64,000 nucleotides of DNA, from assembly GCA_964415675.1 (NCBI GenBank), contig CAYQBG010000012.1:62001-126000 (forward strand), written 5' to 3'. Each line of letters starts with the position of its first letter. The first letter of the stretch is position 1. Shown one piece after another: positions 16,157-24,161 of this stretch. Both the position numbers and the translations under genes were made by a program. The DNA is from UBA5336 sp964415675. Lineage in GTDB: Bacteria > Pseudomonadota > Alphaproteobacteria > Caulobacterales > Hyphomonadaceae. The notes under the pieces are model-generated. The model saw only the letters and a program-made list of their open reading frames with translations, did no database searches and was not told the DNA's origin.

Positions 16157-17332
16157 TCAGGAAGGACAGGGTCTGGCGGGCAGTGTCGCGGCATCTGCGC
16201 CACTTGTTTCCGGTTCGAGACCGAGCGCGTTGAGCACCCGAGCCTGGGCCGCTGGCGGCGCCGCGAATGTGACCAGCGCGCCTTGCCGCGTCGCCAGTTC
16301 GCGGAAGCCAAGCAACAGGCCGGTAAATGCTGAATCGACCCGGCGCGCGCCTGACAGGTCGATCCGGATATCGCCGCCCGCGCGCAGGGCCGCGCGCAGG
16401 ACCGTGATAACATCATCAAGGCCGCCATGCGTCAGCGCGCCTGAGAGCTCGACCTCGCCGACAGGCCCGTTGCGGACCAGCCTCGCCGCGCCCTGAATGC
16501 CGGGCGTTTCATCCTGATGGGACAGGTCCCGGAGCAGCGGCCAGAGCCGGCCAGGCACCAAGCGCAACAGCGCCCAGCCATCACGCCAGTACCGGCTGAA
16601 AAGCGCGGGTTCGGCCTTGATCCGCCACAGCCATTCAAACCCGGCTTTTGCCCAGCCGTCAGGCGCGCGCGGCACTGTGCCGGCGACGAAATCCACGACT
16701 GCGCCAAGATGCGCAATGACCGGCGCATTCAGCCTGTGCTGGTTGGCTGATATCCAGGCCTGTCCCTTGGCCGCGCCAAGTGAGACGAGGAGGAAATCGG
16801 CCCGCGCGCGGTTCACCGTATCGAGAATGACCGGCGCGCTCATCGACTCCACGTCGCCATAGCCGGGGTTGAGATGCCCGCAGGCAATCATCCCTGCGCC
16901 CTCGGCATTCAAGACCTCTGCCGCCTTCTCGGCCGCGTCGGCCCTCCCGCCGAAGAAGAAGACCCGGATTGGCGCCTCACCTGCCCGCTTGCGACGCAGC
17001 CGGTCGAACAGGTCGGACCCGGCAACGCGCTCTTCCATCGGCGCGCCGAGCTTGCGTGCGAGCCAGACCACGGGCGCGCCATCAGCCAGGCTGAGATCGG
17101 CCTCCCGGATCTGCTGCATTGCCGACTTATCCTTCAGTGCGCGCACCAGCCAGTTCAGGTTGGGCGTCACGAAAGATAACCGTTTGCGCGCGCGGATAGC
17201 TGAGCGCACAGCCGCTTCTGCCTCGTCCATCGACACGGCATCGACAGGCATGCCGAAAACCGACCAGACAGGCCGTGACAGGGCATCCGCCGGACACGAA
17301 CCGGGGGCCTGCTGAGGAGGCAAAGTGTTCAA
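16157..17332 (-). CDS. WecG/TagA/CpsF (GT26) glycosyltransferase fused to a STAS domain
   Basis: This 391-residue protein has two parts. Residues about 20-270 are a GT26 glycosyltransferase, the family that adds ManNAc-type sugars to lipid-linked intermediates in surface polysaccharide synthesis. Visible signatures are TPNLNWLVRALKD, the catalytic-region Asp in LADGAPVVWLARKLG, ERVAGSDLF, HLNPGYG and GAVVDFVAGTVPRAPDGW. Residues about 285-380 form a STAS domain (GEVELSGALTHGGLDD, then IDLSGARRVDSAFTGLLLGF), a fold usually found in anti-sigma antagonists and SulP transporters. The start is TTG, overlapping the ilvH stop as TTGA, with GTTGAACACT around it; this implies translational coupling. 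The position between ilvH and ilvC is odd for a surface-sugar enzyme. The substrate is unknown. Confidence 0.85.
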   Translation of the reverse strand: MNTLPPQQAPGSCPADALSRPVWSVFGMPVDAVSMDEAEAAVRSAIRARKRLSFVTPNLNWLVRALKDKSAMQQIREADLSLADGAPVVWLARKLGAPMEERVAGSDLFDRLRRKRAGEAPIRVFFFGGRADAAEKAAEVLNAEGAGMIACGHLNPGYGDVESMSAPVILDTVNRARADFLLVSLGAAKGQAWISANQHRLNAPVIAHLGAVVDFVAGTVPRAPDGWAKAGFEWLWRIKAEPALFSRYWRDGWALLRLVPGRLWPLLRDLSHQDETPGIQGAARLVRNGPVGEVELSGALTHGGLDDVITVLRAALRAGGDIRIDLSGARRVDSAFTGLLLGFRELATRQGALVTFAAPPAAQARVLNALGLEPETSGADAATLPARPCPS

Positions 17333-17880
17333 CCCTTGTCCTTGCCCCGCCGGATGGAAAGAACACCGGTGCGCGAGACCTCGATGAGGCCCAGCGGCTG
17401 CATCAGGGTGATAAACTGGTCGATCTTGTCGGATCCGCCCGTCAGCTCGAAAACGAAGCTTTCCAGCGTGGTGTCGATCACGTTTGCGCGAAAAATATCG
17501 GCGAGCCGGAGCGCTTCGATCCGTTTCTCGCCCGTACCGGCCACCTTGATGAGGGCAAGCTCCCGTTCGATCCCGCGTTTGGAGCGGGTGATATCCACGA
17601 CAGCGCCGACCGGCACAAGGCGCAAAAGCTGCGACTCGATCTGTTCCAGCGTGTGCGGCGTGCCGGACGTGACGATCGTGATGCGCGAGCGATGGCGCGA
17701 GGCGTCCACTTCGGCGACGGTCAGGCTCTCAATATTGTAACCACGCGCAGAAAACAGACCGACGACACGCGCGAGAACACCCGGCTCATTGTCAACCATG
17801 ACCGCCAGGGTACGACGCTCCAGCATCTCATCGTCATGGTTCATGTCATAGGCTGATCCGGGGGCTTGCGTATCGCTCAT
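17329..17880 (-). CDS. ilvH: Acetolactate synthase small (regulatory) subunit
   Basis: This 183-residue regulatory subunit of acetohydroxy acid synthase confers valine feedback control on the IlvB catalytic subunit. The N-terminal ACT domain is clear (LAVMVDNEPGVLARVVGLFS, then YNIESLTVAEVD). The C-terminal half (VIDTTLESFVFELTGGSDKI) matches the small-subunit family. The ATG at 17878-17880 overlaps the stop of the upstream membrane-protein gene as ATGA. Its own stop overlaps the next gene as TTGA, so translation is coupled on both sides. Confidence 0.97.
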   Translation of the reverse strand: MSDTQAPGSAYDMNHDDEMLERRTLAVMVDNEPGVLARVVGLFSARGYNIESLTVAEVDASRHRSRITIVTSGTPHTLEQIESQLLRLVPVGAVVDITRSKRGIERELALIKVAGTGEKRIEALRLADIFRANVIDTTLESFVFELTGGSDKIDQFITLMQPLGLIEVSRTGVLSIRRGKDKG

Positions 17881-18614
17881 TCTGTGTCCTTGCGGGTCTG
17901 AAAATCATGCAGGATCGTGCGGCGCTCTTCGGCATCAACCATATCCATCCAGCCATCATCGCCGGCCCGCGTGAGCAGGCCGGGGCGGCGAACGTCAAGG
18001 ATCAGGCCAAGCCGGCCGGCCGCGCGCAATGCGTCTTCCCGTTCAGTCTTCTTCTGGTCATTTACACGGCCGAGCAATTCCTCCAGCCGGCGCGGATCGA
18101 GATGCTCCTGCAATTCGGAGACAAGCAGGCGCCGGCATTCGGTGATGAAACCTGCGGAATCCTCGCCGCGAATACCGTCCTCCCCGATCTGCATGGCCTC
18201 ATGATGGGCGTAAACCAGGGCATCGAGGATCGGGGGGCGCTTGCCCCGGAACGCTGCGTGCTTGTCGGTCCCGTGATGCTCAGGGTCGATATTGGGGAAG
18301 AAGAATCGCCCGCGATCTGCCAGCGCTGACAGGTGGCGGGCAATGTCGAGCCGCTTCTGGCGCCGGTCGAGATCGCTGATCATGGGCGCAATAGCCAGAG
18401 CAGCGGCCTCGCCCATGGCCTCGATCGCGTCATGGCCCCAGTCGAGGCTGGCCTGATCGACCCTGCGGCGCAACTCTTCTTCCTGAAGCTTGCGCTGGCG
18501 GCGGGTCTCACCGCGCGCGACCAGGGCACTGGCAAGGGCGACAAGCGCGGACATGATCGCGATAACGGTTTCGATATTCCCACCAATCCAGTTCATGGCA
18601 GTGTCTGTGGTCAT
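17877..18614 (-). CDS. Membrane-anchored protein of unknown function inside the ilv operon
   Basis: This 245-residue protein begins MTTDTAMNWIGGNIETVI, with the ATG at 18614 preferred over the upstream frame to 18779. One membrane segment lies near residues 14-35 (VIAIMSALVALASALVA). It is followed by a charged, probably helical cytoplasmic domain (RRQRKLQEEELRRRVDQ) and a His/Asp-rich region (FFFPNIDPEHHGTDKHA). A long C-terminal part ends overlapping the ilvH start (ATGA). I do not recognise the family. The coupling to ilvH suggests steady co-expression with acetolactate synthase, but nothing in it points to branched-chain amino acid chemistry. Confidence 0.75.
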   Translation of the reverse strand: MTTDTAMNWIGGNIETVIAIMSALVALASALVARGETRRQRKLQEEELRRRVDQASLDWGHDAIEAMGEAAALAIAPMISDLDRRQKRLDIARHLSALADRGRFFFPNIDPEHHGTDKHAAFRGKRPPILDALVYAHHEAMQIGEDGIRGEDSAGFITECRRLLVSELQEHLDPRRLEELLGRVNDQKKTEREDALRAAGRLGLILDVRRPGLLTRAGDDGWMDMVDAEERRTILHDFQTRKDTE

Positions 18615-18747
18615 GGCCTTCCCCTTTGGCTCCCCTCGCGGCTTTTGGCACGGCCACACAGGTTGGGGCAATTGCGCAAAAGGGTTCAGAAGCGGCAAAT
18701 CAAGGCTGGCATGCGCTCCCGGGCGAACAGGCTTCACCGGCTTGCGC

Positions 18748-18954
18748 CTAAAAAGCCTGGGGTTCGACGCGCTGACCATTGCGCGTGACCAGGCTAGGCC
18801 CGCCCGGCACGGCTGTTGCTGGCGCCAGCGGGCGAAACGCCTGGGCGAATGTCAGGCCCGGCGCGGCGTCCCCATTGCGCGGCCCGGCGGCCATGGTCAG
18901 CCCGTCGCGGGCGGTTCTCGCAGTCTCCCGCAGTATCGGCTTTACCAGTTGCAT
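18748..18954 (-). CDS. Possible small protein coupled to ilvB
   Basis: This 68-codon frame begins at an ATG that overlaps the ilvB stop codon as TGATG, a typical translational-coupling arrangement. The sequence starts MQLVKPILRETARTARDG and ends without recognisable motifs. The next gene starts 133 bp downstream. It fills what would otherwise be a 340 bp gap in a tight operon. Against it: high Ala/Pro/Arg content, no family, and high-GC DNA gives many such frames by chance. Confidence 0.35.
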   Translation of the reverse strand: MQLVKPILRETARTARDGLTMAAGPRNGDAAPGLTFAQAFRPLAPATAVPGGPSLVTRNGQRVEPQAF

Positions 18955-20741
18955 CACACCAGCCCCTTTCCGTCCTCGCCTATCTCATCGCCCTGTATTG
19001 CACCGAGAATCATTTCATTGTGCGCCGCGCCCGAGGGGATCATTGGCAGGCAGTTTTCTTCCCTCGTCACCCGGCAGTCGAAGACCACCGGTCCGTCATG
19101 GTCGATCATTTCCATGATCTTGCCATCCAGTTCGCCCGGATCGTCGCACAGGAGCCCTTTCGCGCCATAGGCCTCGGCAAGTTTCACAAAATCCGGCAAC
19201 GCCTCGGAATAGGAATGGGAATAGCGCTCGCCATGCAGCAGTTCCTGCCACTGGCGCACCATGCCCATCCATTCATTGTTCAGGATAAACACCTTGATAG
19301 GCAGCTTGTGCTGCACTGCGGTGGACAGTTCCTGCATCACCATCTGAACGCTGGCCTCGCCGGCGATATCGATGACCAGGGCACCTGGATGCGCGGCCTG
19401 TATGCCAACCGCCGCGGGCAGGCCATAGCCCATCGTGCCGAGCCCGCCCGACGTCATCCAGCGATTGGGCTCCTCGAAATGGAAATGCTGGGCGGCCCAC
19501 ATCTGGTGCTGGCCGACCTCGGTGGAGATATAAACGTCGCGCTCCTTCGTCAGCTCATACAGGCGCTCTACCGCATATTGCGGCTTGATGGCCTCGCTGC
19601 TGGGCGCATAGGCAAAGCAGCTGCGCGCACGCCAGCCAGCAATCTCGGCTTTCCAGCTTTTCAGGTCCGGCTTTTTCAGTTTGCGCGCCTTCCAGCCCTT
19701 CAGGAGTGCGTCGAGCGCCTCGCCACAATCTCCGATCACCGGCACATCGACCTGAACGATCTTGTTGATCGACGACGGATCGATATCGATATGAATCTTC
19801 TTCGATCCCGGCGAAAAGGCATCGATCCGCCCAGTCACACGATCATCGAAGCGCGCGCCGACACAGATCATCAGGTCACAGCCATGCATTGCATTATTGG
19901 CCTCATAAGAGCCGTGCATGCCCAGCATGCCAAGCCAGTCCTTGTGGCTGGCCGGAAACGCGCCGAGACCCATCAGTGTCGATGTCACCGGAAATCCAGT
20001 CGCATCCTGCAGCTTGCGCAGCAGCGCACTCGCCTGCGGGCCGGAATTGATCACGCCGCCGCCAGTATAGAAGACTGGGCGACGCGCCCCGGCCATCATG
20101 TCCAGCGCTGTCTCGATCGCCTCCGCCTTCGGCTTGCGGCGCGGTTTGTATGTCGGCCGGCTGACGCATTCAGGGCCGTGATAAGTGCCCGTTGCGAACT
20201 GGATATCCTTGGGAATATCGATGACCACCGGTCCGGGCCGGCCGCTCCGGGCGACATGAAAGGCCTCATGGATGGTGCGTGCAAGGTCTTCCACATCCGT
20301 GACGAGATAATTGTGCTTGGCGCAACACCGTGTAATGCCGACCGTGTCGCATTCCTGGAACGCATCCGTGCCGATCAGGTGGGTGGGCACCTGGCCCGTG
20401 ATCACCACCATCGGGATCGAGTCCATCATCGCATCAGTGATCGGCGTGACCATGTTCGTCGCGCCAGGCCCCGAAGTGACCAGCGCCACGCCGGGCCTGC
20501 CCGTCGAGCGCGCATAGCCTTCCGCCGCGTGCCCGGCGCCCTGCTCATGGCGTACCAGCACATGCCGGATTTCCTCGGTATGGAACAGCTCGTCATAGAT
20601 CGGCAGCACAGCTCCGCCAGGATAACCGAACATGACTTCAACGCCCTGCGCCTTCAGCGCTTCGATTACAATCCGTGCGCCGGTCATCATTTGAGGTTCG
20701 GGACTTGAGGCGGCGGCGAGGGCTTCAGGGTGCGGTTTCAT
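18954..20741 (-). CDS. ilvB: Acetolactate synthase large (catalytic) subunit
   Basis: This 595-residue thiamine diphosphate enzyme condenses pyruvate with pyruvate or 2-oxobutyrate, the first common step of branched-chain amino acid synthesis. The N-terminal TPP domain carries VMFGYPGGAVLPIYDEL. The catalytic-Glu region is VRHEQGAGHAAEGYAR. The C-terminal TPP-binding part has GGLGTMGYGLPAAVG and the metal-binding region ending in FILNNEWMGMVRQWQ. The N-terminal 20 residues are variable. It heads the operon with ilvH and ilvC downstream. Expression is almost certainly controlled by the attenuator at 20791-20900. Confidence 0.98.
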   Translation of the reverse strand: MKPHPEALAAASSPEPQMMTGARIVIEALKAQGVEVMFGYPGGAVLPIYDELFHTEEIRHVLVRHEQGAGHAAEGYARSTGRPGVALVTSGPGATNMVTPITDAMMDSIPMVVITGQVPTHLIGTDAFQECDTVGITRCCAKHNYLVTDVEDLARTIHEAFHVARSGRPGPVVIDIPKDIQFATGTYHGPECVSRPTYKPRRKPKAEAIETALDMMAGARRPVFYTGGGVINSGPQASALLRKLQDATGFPVTSTLMGLGAFPASHKDWLGMLGMHGSYEANNAMHGCDLMICVGARFDDRVTGRIDAFSPGSKKIHIDIDPSSINKIVQVDVPVIGDCGEALDALLKGWKARKLKKPDLKSWKAEIAGWRARSCFAYAPSSEAIKPQYAVERLYELTKERDVYISTEVGQHQMWAAQHFHFEEPNRWMTSGGLGTMGYGLPAAVGIQAAHPGALVIDIAGEASVQMVMQELSTAVQHKLPIKVFILNNEWMGMVRQWQELLHGERYSHSYSEALPDFVKLAEAYGAKGLLCDDPGELDGKIMEMIDHDGPVVFDCRVTREENCLPMIPSGAAHNEMILGAIQGDEIGEDGKGLV

Positions 20742-20790
20742 GAGCTTTCTTCGGGATGTGTACTGGTGGTGTCAGGGGCGGGGCGGGCAA

Positions 20791-20818
20791 GAAAAAAGGG
20801 GCCTCGCCTGAGACCCCT
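20791..20818 (-). terminator. Attenuator terminator in the ilv leader
   Basis: On the minus strand a 9-bp stem (AGGGGTCTC / GAGGCCCCT with a 4-base loop) is followed directly by TTTTTT. It lies between the leader peptide and ilvB, so it should stop transcription when branched-chain amino acids are plentiful. Confidence 0.88.
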
Positions 20819-20835
20819 GATAGTCGCGCCCGCAA

Positions 20836-20861
20836 CCGGCTGGCTCGCATGGCCCAGCCGG
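20836..20861 (-). promoter_or_regulatory. Upstream hairpin of the ilv attenuator
   Basis: A perfect 8-bp inverted repeat (CCGGCTGG / CCAGCCGG, 10-base loop) begins right after the leader-peptide stop codon at 20862-20864. Its place matches the pause or anti-antiterminator hairpin of leader-peptide attenuators. The competing antiterminator pairing was not worked out. Confidence 0.65.
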
Positions 20862-20900
20862 CTACGGACGCCTGATAACGAGTAGAATGGTCTTGCGCAT
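20862..20900 (-). CDS. ilv leader peptide (attenuation)
   Basis: A 12-codon frame reads MRKTILLVIRRP then TAG. Its codons 5-9 are Ile-Leu-Leu-Val-Ile, exactly the products of the pathway. GAGGA sits 6 bases upstream of the ATG. It is followed at once by a hairpin and a U-tract terminator before ilvB. Ribosome stalling at these codons when charged Ile, Leu or Val tRNA is scarce would prevent terminator formation. It is too short for ordinary ORF callers. Confidence 0.9.
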   Translation of the reverse strand: MRKTILLVIRRP

Positions 20901-20926
20901 TGGCGTTTCCTCAAACTCCAACATCA

Positions 20927-20955
20927 ACAATAACGTGCCCTTCAGCCGCGGTCAA
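20927..20955 (-). promoter_or_regulatory. Promoter of the ilv operon
   Basis: On the minus strand a TTGACC -35 (20950-20955) and a TATTGT -10 (20927-20932) are separated by 17 bp. Transcription would start near 20920, some 20 bases before the leader-peptide ATG. The -35 lies within the last codons of miaA. Confidence 0.65.
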
Positions 20956-21874
20956 TCTCCCGAAAGAGGGCAAAAATTACCTTTTTCCGCTCATTCTGGT
21001 CCGGAGACGGAATTCTCGGCCAGAAGGGGAATTGCCGCCCGATCCAGGTGAACTGGCGCTTGGCATAGCGTCGGGTATCGCGCTTTGCGTTTTCTGCCGC
21101 CTCCTCGGGCGAAATCTCCCCGCCCAGGAATTTCGCCAGCCAGGGCATGCCATGCGCTTTCATGGCGGGCAGTTCCGGGTCGAGCCCGCGCGTCAGAAGC
21201 TGGCGCGCCTCGTCCATGGCGCCGCGCATCATCATCCCTTCGAATCTCCGGTCGATTCGCGCATACAAGCGTGATCGCGGCGGAGTCAGCGCGATGCCCA
21301 GCCATTCGCCATCTTCAAGGAGCACGCTTTTCGGTGCCGCATGAATCTCGCTCAGCGCCCGCCCGGTGGCCAGCCACACTTCATAGGCCCGCAATACACG
21401 CTGTCGGTCATTTGGCGACAGACGGACTGCGCTCGCCGGATCGACCGTTTTCAATCGCTCATGCAGCCCGTCAGCCCCGAGCGACAGCACCATGTTGCGA
21501 GCCTCGGCCCTGATCTCCTCCGGCACCGGCGGAATCTCGCTAAGCCCCTGTATGAGGGAAAGAAAATAAAGCCCCGTTCCACCGACAAATATCGCCACCT
21601 TCCCGCGCCGCTGAATATCGGCCAGTGTGCTGCGCGCATCGGCGAGCCATTTGCCGGTGGAGTAGCGTTCGGCCGCATCCACATGGCCGAACAGATGGTG
21701 GGGCACTTGTTCGGCCTCTTCCTCGCTGGGCCGCGCCGTGAGCAAACGCAGGTCGCGATAGACCTGCATGGAATCGGCATTCACGATCTCGCCGTCCAGT
21801 GCCTTTGCGATCGCGATAGCCAGTTCGGTCTTGCCGCTGGCCGTCGGACCATGGATGAGAAGAGCAGGGCGCAT
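20942..21874 (-). CDS. miaA: tRNA dimethylallyltransferase
   Basis: This 310-residue enzyme transfers a dimethylallyl group to A37 of tRNAs reading codons that begin with U. The P-loop GPTASGKT is at residues 9-16. NADSMQVYRDL and the catalytic-region VGGTGLYFLSLIQGLSEIPP follow. The C-terminal KRDTRRYAKRQFTWIGRQ is the tRNA-binding signature. The length is typical. It starts 53 bp from the divergent serB. Its last codons overlap the predicted ilv promoter, so some readthrough into the ilv operon is possible. Confidence 0.97.
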   Translation of the reverse strand: MRPALLIHGPTASGKTELAIAIAKALDGEIVNADSMQVYRDLRLLTARPSEEEAEQVPHHLFGHVDAAERYSTGKWLADARSTLADIQRRGKVAIFVGGTGLYFLSLIQGLSEIPPVPEEIRAEARNMVLSLGADGLHERLKTVDPASAVRLSPNDRQRVLRAYEVWLATGRALSEIHAAPKSVLLEDGEWLGIALTPPRSRLYARIDRRFEGMMMRGAMDEARQLLTRGLDPELPAMKAHGMPWLAKFLGGEISPEEAAENAKRDTRRYAKRQFTWIGRQFPFWPRIPSPDQNERKKVIFALFREIDRG

Positions 21875-21927
21875 CCCGACAGGAGTAGGCGCTCACAGGC
21901 GAACTGAAAAGCGGTGAAAGCAAACTC

Positions 21928-22854
21928 ATGGCGCAGAATATGAACAAGGCAGGCTGGGCACTGGTCGCAGTGGCCCCAAACAATCTCCCACTGCCGCGCG
22001 ACGCAATTGCCGTGGCCGTTAAGCACGCGAGCGCGAGAGGCACTGAATGTCGAGAACTTGGCGAATCCATGGAATCTCATGCCCTTGAGATGAGGCTGGA
22101 GGCTGACTCACCATCCCGGATCAAGGCCATCCGCGCTGAGTTGGCCGATACGCTACCTCCGGAGACGGACTGGTGCCTGCTGCCGGCTGAATCGCGGCGC
22201 AAGGGGCTGCTTGTCTGTGATATGGATTCCACCGTGATCGGACAGGAGTGTCTCGATGAACTTGCCGATTTCGCCGGTCTCAAAGCGCAGGTCTCGGCCA
22301 TCACGGAACAGGCCATGCGCGGAGAACTCGATTTCGAAGGCGCGCTGACCACGCGCGTGGCCATGCTGAAAGGGCTTGGCCTGGACGCACTGGAAGCGTG
22401 TTACAAAGACCGGATCTCACTCAATCCTGGCGCGCGTACACTTGTCGAGACGATGAAGGCCCATGGCGCGAAAACTGTCCTTGTCTCTGGCGGCTTCACG
22501 TTTTTCACCTCCCGCGTCGCGGCAGCAGCCGGCTTTGAATCCGACCAGGGCAATAGGCTGCTCGATGACGGGACACACCTGACCGGCGAGGTCGGCCTGC
22601 CCATCCTCGGGCGCGAGGCCAAGCTCGCAGCGCTGGAGTCCGCCAGCGCGCCGGTCGGAGGGGCCGCCAATGCATTGTGTATCGGTGATGGGGCCAATGA
22701 TCTGGCGATGATCAGGGCAGCCGGTCTCGGACTGGCCTATCGCGCCAAGCCGATTGTTGCAGCAGAGGCTGATGCGGCGATCGATCATACCGACCTGCGC
22801 ACGGCACTTTTCTTTCAGGGCTTTGAAGCCGAGAGTTTTGTCGAAGCCGGTTAA
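21928..22854 (+). CDS. serB: Phosphoserine phosphatase
   Basis: This 308-residue HAD-superfamily enzyme performs the last step of serine synthesis. The nucleophile motif VCDMDSTVIGQECLDELA (Asp98 and Asp100) is followed by motif II in VLVSGGFTFFTSRVA. Lys and Asp motifs III/IV lie in GREAKLAAL and IGDGANDLAMIRAAG. The roughly 85-residue N-terminal extension is usual for proteobacterial SerB. It is divergent from miaA, another common alphaproteobacterial arrangement. Confidence 0.97.
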   Translation: MAQNMNKAGWALVAVAPNNLPLPRDAIAVAVKHASARGTECRELGESMESHALEMRLEADSPSRIKAIRAELADTLPPETDWCLLPAESRRKGLLVCDMDSTVIGQECLDELADFAGLKAQVSAITEQAMRGELDFEGALTTRVAMLKGLGLDALEACYKDRISLNPGARTLVETMKAHGAKTVLVSGGFTFFTSRVAAAAGFESDQGNRLLDDGTHLTGEVGLPILGREAKLAALESASAPVGGAANALCIGDGANDLAMIRAAGLGLAYRAKPIVAAEADAAIDHTDLRTALFFQGFEAESFVEAG

Positions 22855-22988
22855 TGCGGGATACGCTGGAGCATTCGCGCAATCTCTTTCAATAACAGCT
22901 GCCCGTGCGGGGCTGTCGGCATCTCGACGCGGCGTGCATCCGGGTCTATCAGTGCGGTTTGCGATAACGCCGACAAGAACCGCGCCAT
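22851..22988 (-). CDS. Possible small protein between serB and the KAS III gene
   Basis: This 45-codon frame begins at an ATG at 22988 and reads MARFLSALSQTALIDPDARR. It contains the protein-like stretch VEMPTAPHGQLLLKEIARML and stops inside the serB stop codon (convergent, sharing three bases). It would fill an otherwise empty 150 bp gap. The frame stays open into the next gene, and no family is recognised. Support is only sequence character and position. Confidence 0.3.
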   Translation of the reverse strand: MARFLSALSQTALIDPDARRVEMPTAPHGQLLLKEIARMLQRIPH

Positions 22989-23009
22989 CTGCGCGGCATG
23001 AGGATAGCC

Positions 23010-24131
23010 ATGGGACAACCCGTCATTTCCGCCACGGGGCTCTGGACCCCGCCCAATTCGGTTTCCAATGCGGAACTGGTCGAAAGCTACAATGCCTGGG
23101 CCGACCGCTGGAATGCCGATCATGCCGCGGCCATCGCTGCCGGAGAGGTAGAGCCGAAACCGCATTCCTCCGTTGAGTTCATCGAGAAAGCATCGGGCAT
23201 CAAGGCGCGTTATGTGGTCGACAAATCAGGCGTGGTGGACCCGGACATCATGGCCCCGCGCATTCCCGAGCGGCCGGACGAGCAAATCTCCGTCCTCGCC
23301 GAAATCGCCGTTGAAGCGGCGCGCCAGGCACTGGAGCGGGCCGGCCGCAAGCCTGAAGATGTCGATGCGGTGCTGTGCGCGGCGTCGAATATGCAGCGCG
23401 CCTATCCGGCCATGGCGGTGGAAGTGCAGGATGCGCTCGCCATTCCCGGCTTTGCGTTTGACATGAATGTCGCCTGCTCTTCAGCCACATTCGGCATACA
23501 GACGGGGGCCGATTTCATCCGCGCGGGCCATGCGAAGTCGGTGCTCATGGTGAATCCGGAAATCTGCTCGGGCCATCTGAATTTCACCGACCGCGACAGC
23601 CATTTCATCTTTGGCGATGTCGCAACCGCGGTGCTGATCGAGGATGAGGCCATCGCCCCGCCCGGTCACTGGAACATCCTGCATACCCAGCTGAAGACGA
23701 AATTCTCCAACAATATCCGCAACAATTTCGGCTTCCTGAACCGCGCCGCGCCGGAAGGGGTCGATCAGGCCGACAAGCTGTTCGTCCAGGAAGGCCGCAA
23801 GGTCTTCAAGGAGGTCGTGCCCATGGTGGCGCAGATGATCCTGGAAGACATGGAGACTCTGCAGCTCGCGCCACAGGATCTGCGCCGGCTCTGGCTACAC
23901 CAGGCCAATGCCAATATGAACCGTCTGATCGCCGCAAAAGTGCTGGGTCATGAGGCGAGCGAAGAAGAGAGCCCGACCGTGCTGGACGAATATGCCAACA
24001 CATCCTCCGCCGGCTCGATCATCGCGTTCCACAAACATTCGGCTGACTTCCAGCCCGGTGAAAAAGGCCTGATCTGCAGTTTCGGGGCAGGATATTCCGC
24101 CGGAACCGTGTTTGTGGAGAAGACGGGCTGA
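23010..24131 (+). CDS. Beta-ketoacyl-ACP synthase III-like protein
   Basis: This 373-residue thiolase-fold enzyme has the KAS III catalytic triad: Cys156 in NVACSSATFG, His297 in WLHQANANMN and Asn330 in YANTSSAGS. It should condense an acyl-CoA or acyl starter with malonyl-ACP, or act as a related acyl transfer enzyme. It is about 50 residues longer than FabH of E. coli, with an insert near residues 30-90 (YNAWADRWNADHAAA), so it belongs to a FabH-like branch rather than to canonical FabH. The ATG at 23010 has GAGG six bases upstream and is preferred over 22998. Neighbours give no clue to the substrate. There is no acpP, plsX or fab cluster here. Confidence 0.85.
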   Translation: MGQPVISATGLWTPPNSVSNAELVESYNAWADRWNADHAAAIAAGEVEPKPHSSVEFIEKASGIKARYVVDKSGVVDPDIMAPRIPERPDEQISVLAEIAVEAARQALERAGRKPEDVDAVLCAASNMQRAYPAMAVEVQDALAIPGFAFDMNVACSSATFGIQTGADFIRAGHAKSVLMVNPEICSGHLNFTDRDSHFIFGDVATAVLIEDEAIAPPGHWNILHTQLKTKFSNNIRNNFGFLNRAAPEGVDQADKLFVQEGRKVFKEVVPMVAQMILEDMETLQLAPQDLRRLWLHQANANMNRLIAAKVLGHEASEEESPTVLDEYANTSSAGSIIAFHKHSADFQPGEKGLICSFGAGYSAGTVFVEKTG

Positions 24132-24161
24132 GCACGGCATAGGGCGGGCAGTATCGCCGAT

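Noticed and set aside
17332..17366. An alternative upstream ATG frame for the WecG/STAS protein
   Set aside because: That frame (MFFPSGGART...) is a different reading frame inside ilvH. The TTG overlapping the ilvH stop fits the family N-terminus.
18816..20708. A 630-codon open frame on the plus strand opposite ilvB
   Set aside because: ilvB is certain on the minus strand. Third-position GC bias keeps the opposite frame open, and the translation has no recognisable domain.
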